Assembly (NCBI GenBank): GCA_023678885.1
Contig: CM042997.1
Location: forward strand, 22,140,064-22,204,063
From: Pogostemon cablin
Lineage: Eukaryota; Streptophyta; Magnoliopsida; Lamiales; Lamiaceae
Length of the DNA stretch: 64,000 nt
Reading direction: 5' to 3'
The translations under genes were made by a program, and so were the position numbers. Each line of letters opens with the position of its first letter. Position 1 is the stretch's first letter. The notes under the pieces are model-generated. The model searched no databases and had not been told where the DNA came from. It saw only the letters and a list, made by a program, of their open reading frames with translations. Positions 35,363 to 46,924 of this stretch are shown in pieces.

Positions 35363-38300
35363 CTAAGAAGAGCAGCACCCACTCTTCTGAGCAACGGGTT
35401 GTCCCCGGATTTGCACGGTAGGTGGCCTTGCATTGTTTGATGCGGGCTGACTCGCCATCCTGCATTCATTTCGCTTGATAAGATATTCATAGAAGCTCTT
35501 TTTAAACAACATTGAAAACATTACAAATTTACAAGAAGGATAGCACACAATTCCAGGAGTTGTAAAAAACCCAGACTTAGCTTGTGAATGGAAGAAAAAA
35601 AATTAAATCTATTCATATTTTCTTCTTTTGACAAGTGAGAGAATTTTTTTTCTACTTATGTGCTTGTGGTCTCAGTGGCCTGGTTTTATTTTTTATAAGC
35701 TGGTATAGAAGGATCAGTTTGGAACGAAAAATGCCAAGTGATGTGGCTTTATATGGTACAAGGTTAAAAGCTGGTGTGGATGGCATGAGCACGCTGGGTT
35801 TTTAAACAACATGAAAAAATTAAAAACCTTGACCAGAGCAAGAAAAAGCTGTGACAACAGATGGGTGTCAAATTCAAATTAAATAAAATAAAATTAACAT
35901 TCTCACAATAAACAAACAATAAAAGAAGAGAAGAGGAAAACCTGTTCTTAATGTCAGCAGACATGGCCATGAAAGCCTGTTCAACATTGGTGGCATTTTT
36001 GGCACTAGTTTCCATGAAAGGAATGCCAATTTCATCCGCAAATGCCTTTCATGTAGAGAAAAGATATATTTCAGAAAGAATTCTCAGTTTAAAGATCTAA
36101 TATCTTAGCAAACTTATAGAAATTTACCTTGGCTGTTTCATATGGCACAGCTCTGTTATCAGCAAGGTCGCACTTATTTCCTACCAAAAGCTTGTTGACA
36201 TTTTCACTGGCATATCGATCAATTTCATTCAACCATTGCTTCACATTGTTGAAGCTTTCTTGGTCAGTTACATCATATACTATCTGCCAGAAGATCCCAA
36301 GTTGGGTTTTAGTAACTCAAAAACACAAATGGCTTATTGTGAAAAATCCGTTTAATCAACAAAGAAAGAGACTAACTATAATTCCATGTGCACCACGGTA
36401 ATAGCTACTAGTTATGGTTCTGAACCGTTCCTGTCCAGCAGTATCCCACTGCAGGTGAAGAAAAGGTAAAAAGCTTACTAGACTATCATAAAGGAAATCA
36501 AGCAAGTATGAACATACTAGATTTACGCTGCACATAAAGTTAAAAAACATTACGTTATCACAAAACTGGATGCATAGAAAGGAAAAAAAGGTTCTATGTC
36601 CTGTCTGAGGTAATTTATTACTTTCTAGCCTTCTAACAGTATTGGGAAATCAAACTAGTAATAGGAGAATAAAACAATTAGTGTTTGCATACTGCTCAAC
36701 CTATATTTATATTTATTCTGTTAAAAATACAAAACAACACATTATCATCTTATATTCTCATTACTCATCTATACAAAAACTAATAGCCTTATACAGTTAT
36801 ACTATCAAGGAACACCACAAAGTTAACAAAGAGATTCGACATGTGTTCCAACAAAAGCTATACATAGATAAATTGATCCTCAAGATCAATTAGAAGCAAA
36901 CAGTAGAGATCATTCAAAAAGTACAATGGCTGAAGTTTTCAAAACAGTTGATAATTTTGAAGAAGATTTCATAGGCAACACACTAATTCTAGAACTGTTG
37001 ATCCTGATATAAACAATCAAAATAAAACTCACAATCTGAAGCTTAATAGTCTTCCCATCTTGCTCCACTGTTCGAATTTTCTGTAACGAGAACACAATTA
37101 GAGATATAACTAAGACAGGTAAAAGTTTATAGCATAACAAAATAAAGTCCTTACGAAGTCAACACCAATTGTGCTGATGTAACTGTCAAGGTAAGAATCG
37201 TCCTGTATGCAAAAACACAAAAGAGGTCATTAATCATCCTTTTAATCAAAATAAAAAAGCATCACAGCTCCGGCTTTCAACAAAACTTCACAGAGATGAG
37301 CAGTTCTATCAAGATGAGCAGCTTCACAAACTTTCATGCTTAGAAAACCACGACATCAAAAGCAAACAAAATTCTAACTCAACACCAACTTCAAGCTATA
37401 GGCTAAGATAATTCAGAAAATGTAAATGAGGACTAATAATTACTTTGACAAGAAAGGTTTTGAACCTGATTAAGATAACAATTTCACTCAACAAAGTTCC
37501 TCTTCTTTGGAATGCGCATCAGACTCTAAAATAAGATGCCTAAACAACAATGCTACATTTTCATAGCTTGAATAATCGCTACATCAAATGGCAGCATATA
37601 TCTAACTTAAGTTCAACATATATTCAATGAATATCAATACCATGAAGAGCAATGTTACTTTCTGATAGATGAAACTAACACCACTAATGTCCTGATTTTG
37701 TTACATGGGCAAGGCAGATCTTAAGAAAAAGTCATTACATATTCACATGGTACTAAAAAATTTCACTGTCACTGGTGAAATATAATGGCAGTTAGAGGCT
37801 TGCCTAAGCCTTTTTTTTTGGGGGGGGGTGGGGGAAGGATATGTTTTGTCTAGCCTCTATTTGAATTAGAGTTAGGGTTTTATAAACAAAAAAGCAAGGG
37901 AAACAAAAGGGATGGTCAATGTGAGAAGGAAGAGGATGATCGGGATGATAACAATCATTAATCATAATGATTATTGGTTTGTTTTGTAATCATTTGATAA
38001 CCATTTGAAAGTTCAAGACTTAGGATTATTGGCTAATTGTCTACTAGTGTTAAAGATTTGAACTTTGATTCTTTGAAGTTGATAATGCATGGATTTTCTA
38101 CGTGTTATTAGTTATTTATGAGTTATTATAATGTATTATCATCTGATGTTAATAATTATATGATTTTTACACTTATTTGGTTATGTACTTATGTGTTAAG
38201 TAGGAAATACTTATTTATCTAGAAGAGGTTTGTGCCTCAGGATCCAAAAGGCAGTTGTGCCTTTGTGCACCTCTCGCCTCCAACAACCAAGGAAAAGACA

Positions 38301-39531
38301 CTAGAACAAGCAGCAACACAAACAAACTAACTGAATAATATTAAAGAACTATGGGCTGAGAACTCTATAAAGAGTGATGAGTAATGCATCTTCCTGACAA
38401 ACATGATATACCTCACAATGGTGATGGATCCTTCATATTGGTCACCAATTAGAAAAGTTATGAGATTCACAATCATACATATCCAACAGTTTCTAACTTA
38501 AATCAGCATTACTTGAATAATTTGAACATGGAACCTTGAATAAACCAAAGGTTAGTCAAAACAATCATCTAAGAAAGAATAGATCTTGGCAAAACAAACT
38601 ATAGTTGCTGTTAAAACAAATTAAGTTAAGCAGAGCCATGCTTACAGCAAATCTCAGTAGAAGACATGACTTGCCAACACCTGAATCTCCAATTAAAAGA
38701 AGCTTGAACAAGTAGTCACTGAAAGAAACAAAAAATATATATAAGAAGCCTTATACCACAAAAGATGGGGAAAAATACATGAAACTAAATTCCAGCCATT
38801 GATGAGTATGAAATCATTAATGTTCAGTCTAAACCGGAAAAAATGACAATATTTCCCTTCAGTCAGTAATTAGAGAAGAACATATGCTACATTTTAGATT
38901 CATTAGATATTATATAGTTACATAAACCACATGTACTCAAAAATCAACAAATCATGGCATCAAGTTCGCATTGAACAACTCATTATTTACTTGAGGACCT
39001 ACTCTAGCGAATTCTGAAGCTAAGACACGCATAAATTGCAGACAAAGTTCTTCAAATCGCCAAACTTATGCGTGTCCACATGGCATAATACCCGTGAATT
39101 AAGAAACGTGCTGTATAAATCTACAATATAAAATTGGAGATCCATCCAGAACTACAGTTGTTTCATTAACAAACGGATCTTAAATATATTAAAAATATAT
39201 TTATCCCCAATAATCATGCAACAATTCACATATTTGCTGACATATAGGTGAATCAGAATTCAGATGACTAATTTAACACTAGAATCAGCTCTTAACAAAG
39301 AATTCATGAACACCACATCAGGTACTAGCTACACAGAACAGGAATTTCCTAGATCTATCATCATCACTTGACGCCAAAAATCAAACTGAATTCTCAGAGG
39401 ACCGAATCAAAGTGGATCTACCGAATCAAAGCTAACACATAACATAATTCCAGTCCAATCATACGAAATCCTTCGAAATAAACTCCAAATAGAAAGAGAG
39501 AGGGAGATGAGATTTACTATTCGGGATTCAT
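35363..39531 (-). CDS. RABD2: RABD2-type small GTPase (Rab1), eight exons
   Basis: Rab1/RABD GTPases direct ER-to-Golgi vesicle transport. Coding exons on the minus strand are 39518-39531, 38646-38718, 37155-37202, 37033-37080, 36377-36448, 36128-36283, 35942-36045 and 35363-35459. They total 612 nt (203 residues), the usual length. All introns are GT-AG and every phase joins. Visible motifs are the P-loop GDSGVGKS (15-22), the switch I Thr at 40 in STIGVDF, DTAGQ (63-67), NKCD (121-124), ETSAK (149-153) and the C-terminal Cys pair 200-201 for geranylgeranylation. The first exon carries only 14 coding bases, and introns 1 and 2 are long (about 0.8 and 1.4 kb). Nothing is broken. The member of the D2 group (a, b or c) cannot be told. 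The ATG is fixed by the NPEYDYLFKLL start shared by the family. Confidence 0.97.
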
Positions 39532-40060
39532 GATTGGCGGAGAGAAATCGAGGGCGAGGGGGATGGAAAATTCTCCTTCCGACGGACGACGATCGTTCGC
39601 GAGAAGGAATGAGCGCCGGAAGAGTTGACCGGAGGGTTTGGCTTAAGATTAAAGGAAAGGGGAAAAGTGGTGGAAATGAACAAGGTTGGGATGAATTGCA
39701 GTTGGGTTTAATTTATACAAAACACCGACAGCGGAAGATTGGTGAAGACTTCGAGGAAAGGGCCCCTGCAATTATCGAACGACACGCGCCACATATAATA
39801 CATCCTCTCCTCGACCTCTCTCTATTCTATTTTGGAGTAATTAATTGCGCATTTAATTAATAAAATAACTTGTTAAATACCAAAATATCGATTATACAAA
39901 GTCCCTATTAAAACGTTATTTATATAAGACGTTCTTTGGTACATGATTATTGACATAATTTAATTAAAAAAACATACTTTACATATCATATTATAATCAT
40001 AATCATAATTATATCATAATATAATAATAATAATCATATCATAATCATAATAATAATAAT
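39532..40060. other. 5' UTR/promoter side of the Rab gene
   Basis: The GC-richer stretch 39532-39830 should hold the minus-strand 5' UTR and core promoter. A 108-codon plus-strand frame here has no recognisable domain and is treated as chance. Beyond 39860 the sequence is A/T-rich with ATA/ATC simple repeats. Confidence 0.45.
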
Positions 40061-40074
40061 AATATAATAATAAT

Positions 40075-40690
40075 AATATATTGAAAGTAGCTTAACAAAT
40101 GTTAATATTTTTTTCCAACTTTATCCTCACTTATATTTCTTTACTACATTTTTACCCTTATTTATTATTATAATTTTTTATATATTTAATTAATTCATTA
40201 TTAATAATGCCCTTTCATTTTCTTCCATTCACTTCTAAATATTATTACTAATAATTAATAATATTACTAATATATTACTTGAACTATATTTAAGCTCATT
40301 TTCTTCAATTGACTTCTAAGTATTACTAATAATTAATAGTATTACTAATATATTACTTAACTATATTTAATTATAATTAATAATTATATACACCACCTCT
40401 GCATCAATAATTAATTAAGTCATTTAATGAGTAATATGAAGAGACAAATAAAATATTATAAAATGTGAAGGATTTGTGGTAGCGATGAAGACACCAAAAG
40501 CGGAGTCCCTGGACGAATCCTCGATGACCATGGAAAGCTTCTCACATGCTCGATATGGATGAGAGGGAGACACAACAACGAGGTAAGATGAGACATTGAA
40601 GGAGAAGATGACGATGTCGTTCCGTCGGATGAGACATCGAAGGAGAAGACGACGATGATTTCATTTTTTAGAGTGGTGATTGTGTTTTAT
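40075..40690 (+). repeat. Repeat shared with 49270-49790
   Basis: ATATTGAAAGTAGCTTAAC and a TTTATCCTCACTTATATTT-like stretch, then GATGAAGACACC, GGAGTC and GAATCCTCGATGACCAT-like words, recur in the same order at about 49270-49790. The start resembles a Helitron 5' end. Probably two decayed copies of one non-autonomous element. Confidence 0.55.
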
Positions 40691-40924
40691 TGTTGATGAA
40701 CTCATATATTTATGATTGTGTAATTTTAAATTTTTAACTTTTACATATATGAGTTGTGTAATCAAATTTGTTGGTTTGAATTCCACGATTCTGTTTTTTA
40801 GAGTGGTGATTATATTTTATCGTTGATGAACTCATATATGAGTTTTATGTAATTTTTTATTTTTTAACTATTATACGTATGAGTATAAGTTGTGTAATCA
40901 GATTTGTTGGAGTCATTTAAATTT

Positions 40925-40926
<2 letters not shown>

Positions 40927-40990
<64 letters not shown>
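40927..40990. repeat. (TA)n microsatellite, ~64 bp
   Basis: About 32 uninterrupted TA units; likely highly polymorphic. Confidence 0.95.
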
Positions 40991-40993
<3 letters not shown>

Positions 40994-41714
40994 CATCAGT
41001 TAGGTTTTTTTATTAGTTTTCTTTGTGTATAATTTTAATGAAATATTATTTTATAATGTATTATACATAAAAACATAAAAGAAAAAAAAAGCCTAATGAA
41101 ATAATAATCAAGAAAATATACGCCTGAGGAAAGAAGTTCAAGAAATTTATGAATATCAAGAGGTTTATGATTAGTAAAAAATAAATTATTAAATTAATAA
41201 TAATTTATTGAAATAACGTATTTAAAAAATAATAATCATGATATAAGTGTCTCTTAAAAATATTAAATTAATTTATTATTATTATAAAATTTATATATAC
41301 ATGGAGTAGTTTTTTATATTCTCTTTACTAAAAATTTAATGTGAACTAAAATTGTTTCACTTTTCTAAATTAAGTATTATTTTTTATTAAAAATATGTAT
41401 CATTTTTTTATTCTAAACAATATTTTTAAAATATTTTAATAAGACTAATATCTCTTTTTCAGTGGTATGTTTTTTTATTAAGAATTTTATTATTTTTTCA
41501 CTAGTTTTTTTTTTTAAATTATTCATAAATCCATTTAATAGAACAATCATAATATTCTTTTTTTCTTATCATGAATCACCTTTTATTAAAAAATTATTTT
41601 CGAAAACTAGCTATGTTCATATTTTACTTTTAAGTATTTGTAAGCCATATACCATAAAGTTAGCACCATAAAATTTAATAATATTACACAATTTATCATT
41701 AATCCTAATCCTAA
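40991..41714. other. AT-rich intergenic
   Basis: No supported gene. Confidence 0.4.
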
Positions 41715-41740
41715 TCCTAATATATTAAAAGTGCCTTGCA
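41715..41740 (+). mobile_element. Possible Helitron 5' terminus
   Basis: After an A, TCCTAATATATTAAAAGTGC resembles plant Helitron 5' ends (TC then an A/T-rich ATATTAAAAG block). It is preceded by CCTAAT repeats, so the exact start is ambiguous by one or two units. Confidence 0.4.
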
Positions 41741-41892
41741 CTTGTAAAACTTTTTTGGACATCTTTCTCCCTTATATATTTTAATATTTACAATTTCATC
41801 CTGATTAATGTCTTTTAATTTTATTTTAATGTCGCCAAATTTATTTGTGATGACTGATCAACCTCTTCCCCTTCTTATTACCTTTATTAATT

Positions 41893-42170
41893 AGGAGTTT
41901 TATTAATTTAAGGTCCGATTTTATGGATAAACTATCAATTAGGGGCCTGAATTATTTTTTCTATCAATCTAAGGCCTGAAATATGTAAAATTATCTATCC
42001 AATACCTGAATTTATCAAATATTATCTCCTATTTTATCAATTTAGGGTCTAAGTTCAGGCTCTGAATTGATAGTTTTACATAATTCAGGCCCCTAATCGA
42101 TAAAAAATATAATTCAAGCCACGCATTGATAGTTTACCCATGGTTCAGGCACTGAATTGATAAAATTCCT
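41893..42170. mobile_element. Foldback MITE with 7-bp target duplication
   Basis: 278 bp whose two halves are near-complete inverted copies. The left has ATAAACTATCAATTAGGGGC and CCTGAATTA; the right half, reversed, gives the same words. The direct repeat ATTAATT flanks it at 41886-41892 and 42171-42177. It encodes nothing. The low complexity of the flank slightly weakens the duplication call. Confidence 0.75.
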
Positions 42171-43065
42171 ATTAATTATTAATAATTTATATGAAACCCT
42201 TAAAATTCTACATTCGGTTGAAATTCCTCTATCCATAATTTAATTGTCGCCAGTACGTCTCCCTAACACCACTGCTCCCTCTTCAATATCAAGAAGTCTT
42301 CACTTAAGTAGATGATGTGGTACTTGTGGTGGCACTTGCATCGTCCCCTGAGATATCAAAAGTTCTATTTGCTTTGGCATTGTTTTAATTTAGTGCGATG
42401 CTACAGCTCTTTTGGAAATAACAAATATCGGGTCTAACCGAAGGTTTGCTGCTTCTTCTTTACCATTTCTGAATTGCTTCTTCTTTATCATTTCTGAAAT
42501 ATAGTTTGAAAATTTATGTATATATTGAATTTAATCAGGCCATGAGTGTGATAATAAATGACCGGAGATATGGTGCCCTAAATCTCTTGGAGAGCGTAAT
42601 CAAACTTTCAATGAGGTAATCAATTCAATATGAAGTTGTTTGATGGATTACTATTGCTATATTTTACTCAGAAATTATTGAAATGTTCATGATCTGTATT
42701 TTAGTTTGTGGGACTGAAGAGAAAGCAGAAGAGAGACGCTCTAGACAGAAAGAGGACAATATTGCTATAAAGCAATAGCCATGTTTGAGAAAAATAAATG
42801 TTTCCAAGCTCTCGAACGATCTAAAGATCGTCAAGAAAACCTCTTTGAAGAGCATTTAGAGGAGCTTAAGATCATGGTAATTCTCTTACTTCACATTGTT
42901 TCTCGATTTTTTTTATCTTGCAATTTGTTTAAATTGTTGTTAATGTGTGGCAAGCCTTACTGTTGTATTGATCAGGAACGAGCAAGGGCTTTGGAGGAGC
43001 ACAAGCATCGTAAAGTGGAATATATGAAATTTCAAAAATTCTACGATTCTATCAAAGTATTATTA

Positions 43066-43472
43066 TGTTGGATTTTTGTCAAATTAAAAGAGGGAGTTTT
43101 TCTATCCCACATCGGGTGGGAGAGAAAGGGCTCCTTAGGCTATATAAGGAGGCCCCTAGTCTCAATATTAAGTGCACCAATCAAGTACACTTTAATCTTT
43201 GTATTTGATTCTAGTTAAAATTCCTTTCTTTGATTCTCGGTTGTGAGAATGGGAAGAAATGTGAGAATTAGTCAAAGATTTGTAAGGGTGTAGGGATTTG
43301 GGGTCGGGAGAGAGAAATTCTGTGTGATTGTAAAATTTTTCACATAGTGGTATTTTCTCGGTCCGTGGTTTTTCTCCAGTTTTGGAGTTTTCCACGTAAA
43401 TTCTTGTGTTGTGCTTTTTATGTTCTTCTTTATTTGTCCCTTAGGAATGAATGAGATCTGCCTATCCCAACA
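43066..43472 (+). mobile_element. Solo LTR, Ty1/copia, TSD TATTA
   Basis: A 407-bp block TGTTGG...CCAACA is flanked by the exact 5-bp duplication TATTA (43061-43065 and 43473-43477). It sits in an intron of the PRP40 pseudogene. A TATA box and the GTGATTGTAA...TTGTGTT U5-like tail are typical of copia LTRs. No internal domain remains. It inserted after the PRP40 copy arose, since it splits an otherwise contiguous intron. Confidence 0.9.
43104..43148 (+). promoter_or_regulatory. USE-like element plus TATA box in solo LTR
   Basis: ATCCCACATCG (43104-43114) equals the plant snRNA upstream sequence element RTCCCACATCG. TATATAAG starts at 43141. Here the pair is the LTR promoter. No snRNA sequence follows, so this is not called a U-snRNA gene. 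Confidence 0.6.
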
Positions 43473-44130
43473 TATTACTCGTATAAATATTTCTTTTGAC
43501 CCTCCAGTACTGCAGCAGTTGATACCAACTATGTATGTATTATCTGATTTTTTTCAGGCAAGTAGCAAATGGTGAAAAGTGCAGCCCCGTTTAGAAGCTG
43601 ATGAAAGATAGAACGTTTGGAACTCTTAAATTACACCTTTTTTCTTTTGAAATGTGATCATTAATTCATTACTATCCATGACATAAAATTTGTCATCTAA
43701 TATGTCTGGTTGATATTGTCATGTTGTAGGAATACGCAAGACATCTAGAGATGGAGGAAACAGAACAAAGAAAACAGTGCAGGGTGAGATATCTTAGATT
43801 ATCTTAATATTCATCATGTTTTTAATATCTTTATGCACATCATATTTTATGCACCAAATAAACTAAAATATTCACAATTACTTTAAAAAAATACGAGGAA
43901 CTGAAGAAAGCTAATGGTAGAACATGTAGCTAAAGGCATTCTTACTGCCAAATATCATTGGCGAGACTACTGCATTAAGGTTCTGCTAGCTCTTTCCTTG
44001 GGTGTAATGTAAAAAAATCTTCTTAGTGGCATGCTTTCAGATCAAAAGATACTCTTGCAGAACTGGCTGTGTGTTCAAACTCAACAGGTTCTTTTGCAAA
44101 AGATATGTCATAGATGATCTGGAGAAACAG

Positions 44131-44920
44131 GTAATAAGAGTTGGCATCCTTGCAGTTTTTTTGGCCCTTGAAATTTTTGAACAGCCTGATACAATTTTGC
44201 ATTATTTTGCTTTTGTGCAATTCTAGATGTGTCACTCATCTAAGATTGGTAGAACATACATTCTTGCAAGCCCATAGAATATTGTCATTGGGTCATCAGA
44301 GTTTAATTCTCTACCAAGTTTATTCTTTAATTTGTTTGGTGTTGTGTATGATGAATCCCAAGTTAGTACGTAATAGTAGTAATTAAGTTCGGTATGTATA
44401 GTATACATTCATTTCACTGATGTTGATAGTTTAAAACACTTTAAGGAATAAAGCTATATTACTTTGTGCGCAGACTGCCCAGTAATAATCTTAAAGCGTC
44501 TTTACAAGATATTGTGATAGTACTACCAATGCCAATAAGAAATCAGTTTATTGACATCAAATTGATGCTAAGAAATGTTTATGCTAGAGAGCAAGTTGTT
44601 ATGATGGAGAGAGTTTTTTTTAAAAAACTGGATTAGTACTTTATGGTTCAGGTCCACATGTGTTTCTGGTTAGATACGATATAAAGAGATGTAGAGTAGT
44701 ATATGCTTCTTGATGAAATTATTGATTTTGACTGGCAATTCTTAGCTCTTTTTTATGTTCATTATATCTTTTTTAAACATCTTTGTACCATAGGCATGAA
44801 AATCAAGAATGATACATTCATTGCAAACAAGGTTAGGGAAGGGATGATGGAGTTTCAATTCAGTTAATAAATCATCCATTGGACTGCCCAATTTGTGATT
44901 AGTCCATGGCTTTTGGTTCT
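44131..44920. other. Degraded PRP40 downstream introns
   Basis: No clear exon, but the stretch separates recognisable PRP40 exons from a possible last exon and is probably residual intron. Confidence 0.35.
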
Positions 44921-44924
44921 GACA

Positions 44925-45094
44925 AAGGTCGCTTTATTAAGACGAAAAGATTAGACACCAGTTCATCTTCTCCAGACACTAGCTCATCTCGGTATGAGGA
45001 TTTGAAAAACGATCCATAGCTATGGTTAAAGAGATATTCGAAAATTCGCGAATTTCCTGAGAAACGAAGTCATAGGCACGTAGGAGCAAAATGA
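44925..45094 (+). pseudogene. Possible C-terminal PRP40 exon
   Basis: The frame FIKTKRLDTSSSSPDTSSS, then a stop, then FPEKRSHRHVGAK resembles the Ser/Arg/His-rich tail of PRP40 proteins and follows in the right order. Composition-based only. Confidence 0.35.
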
Positions 45095-45605
45095 AGATAA
45101 TGTATTGGTTGATGAGAAACCTTAGTCAAGATTGTTATGACTTGATGCATTGTTGCTTAATAGATTGCAAATCTGTTTTTTAGATATATCTGCTTTTGCA
45201 GCATGTATAATTAACGACTGCAAAATCTAAGTGGTAGGAGTCAAGGCTTTATTGCATCTTGAAATAAATACTAGAAGTTGTTTATTATTGTTTTTAATTT
45301 TATTTTATATATACCACTGGGAACCTAGAACTGAGCACAATGAAAGCAATTCCGAGCTAAATAGCTAATGAATTGAGATTCGAGAATAATAGTTTCAATG
45401 AAAAATTTAGGGAGGTAGTTCCCGTTTTACAATGTACGGAGGAATTATTTAGGCTTTGTTAACAATAGATGTAGGAGTATTTGCTCCTTTTTTTTTTAAT
45501 TGAAGACTTTGTTTTAGTTTTGGATGATAAGTGGTGCAATCGTATATACACTTATTTACTTAGTTTAGTTTAATGGATATACAAGTTAGAGGAAATAAAA
45601 GAATG

Positions 45606-45800
45606 AGGGCGTGTTTGGTAAAATTTAAGGTATGAGAAAAGGAATGAAAGAAGTATGGGTATGGAGAGGTTTGAAATCAAACTCATACATCTCATTTAGG
45701 AGTGGAATGGTTGATTCCATAAAGTGGAGTATTATTCCATTCCAAACATCAAACCAAACAAGGAGTTTGATTCCATTCCCATTATTTGGCTTTAAAATGG
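45606..45800. mobile_element. Possible MITE (GGGCGTGTTTGGTA end)
   Basis: Left end GGGCGTGTTTGGTA and, near the right, AACCAAACAAGGAG. The interior is rich in ATTCCATTCC/GGAATGAAAG words. Typical of plant MITEs, but the right end is imperfect and no target duplication is seen. Confidence 0.4.
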
Positions 45801-46494
45801 CGTCAAAAGGGCTAATGTTGTTGGAAATTTAGAGAAAACCATGTTCTTTTTATTGAAATTATTAGTAATTTTATTTTCTTTAAAATTTACTTATGATCAA
45901 AGAATTACAAGTCAAAGTTGTTCCTATTATTCTTTTAACACTTTTCTTTCTTTCTTTTTTTTATTACATTTTTTACATTAAAAAATAAATTACTTTTATC
46001 ATTTAAATATTACCAAGACATTGCATTACCTTCAAAAGTCACCATAAGGAGTTTTTTAAAATAAAAAAAAAAACAACAATATTTGTAAAACTTTGTAGGT
46101 ATAGTAAACAAACAAAGGGAGTATATATTTATAATAAACACTTGTGTAAAATGAGTTCCTTGCACCATGCTTTCATCGAAATTACTCTTTAATATATTAA
46201 AAAATTCTCATTAAAGAGATTAATTATTACTCTTCTCAATAAAAATATCACTCTTTATATTATGATATGTTGTGATATTTTATATCTTTTTTATATAAGT
46301 AATATTTTAATTCAAAATAGTAATAGTTATCTTTTTAAAGTATAATTTTTCAAATACTAGAAAATAATTTTGTAAAGTTAACCGGATTCATATTAGACTA
46401 TATTTATTTGAAACTTTATCTTATGGGTTAAATGTACAATAATAAACTTTTTCTCCTATATATATATTATCTCTATATATATTACTCCCTCCAT

Positions 46495-46697
46495 TCCATA
46501 AATAAATGTATAGTTACTATTTTTGTCCATCCACAAACATGTTTACACCCTTAAATAAGGAGATAATACACAACCTAATAATTCCACAATACACTTAAAT
46601 TTCAAAAATTGTCACACCTCTATAACTAATCTACTTTTTTAAAACTATGTATTTATAAATTATAATAATTCTAAATTTCATTATAAGGCTGAGGGAG
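46495..46697. mobile_element. Stowaway MITE
   Basis: 203 bp with CTCCCTCCATTCC at the left and CTGAGGGAG at the right, flanked by TA at 46493-46494 and 46698-46699. Confidence 0.85.
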
Positions 46698-46924
46698 TAC
46701 ATTTCTTAACTAAAGGTCAACAACTTTATGCACATTGAATTTCTCAAATTCTACTTACTTTTTATTTTACATTATACACCTAAAATGGAGTGAGTAGTAA
46801 CTAATAACATGCAACATAGATAAACATTGTCAAACGAAATAAAATGTATATAAAAAAGTTTTAATGTAACTAATAAATAGATGATCTACTTAATTATATT
46901 GAAAATTACTCTCCTTAGTCCTTG

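Larger units (their letters stand above)
42539..44130 (+). pseudogene. PRP40: PRP40-type pre-mRNA-processing factor, intron-containing pseudogene
   Basis: PRP40 is a WW/FF-domain protein of the U1 snRNP that helps pair splice sites. Recognisable exons on the plus strand are 42539-42615 (VIINDRRYGAL, then LGERNQTFNE after a frame slip) and 42705-42876 (GTEEKAEERRSRQKED, then ALERSKDRQENLFEEHLEEL, with part of an FF domain deleted between). They continue with 42976-43056 (ERARALEEHKHRKVEY), 43558 to about 43630 (VQPRLEADER with stops on both sides), 43730-43783 (EYARHLEMEE), about 43911-43979 (LMVEHVAKGILTAKYHWRDY) and 44041-44130 (LAVCSNSTGSF, ending DDLEKQ). Most boundaries keep GT-AG. Stops, frameshifts and a deletion show decay. 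The WW domains and the 5' end are absent. Retained introns mean DNA-level copying, not retroposition. Confidence 0.85.

Noticed and set aside
39534..39860. 108-codon plus-strand frame next to the Rab gene start
   Set aside because: It is antisense to the Rab 5' UTR/promoter region and has no recognisable domain; GC-rich promoter DNA easily keeps frames open.
41699..41722. CCTAAT repeats resembling telomere sequence
   Set aside because: Only about three to four units of a six-base word that differs from the plant telomere repeat CCCTAAA.
43104..43148. A U-snRNA gene starting after the USE and TATA elements
   Set aside because: No snRNA sequence follows, and the boundaries and target duplication show that the motifs belong to a copia LTR.
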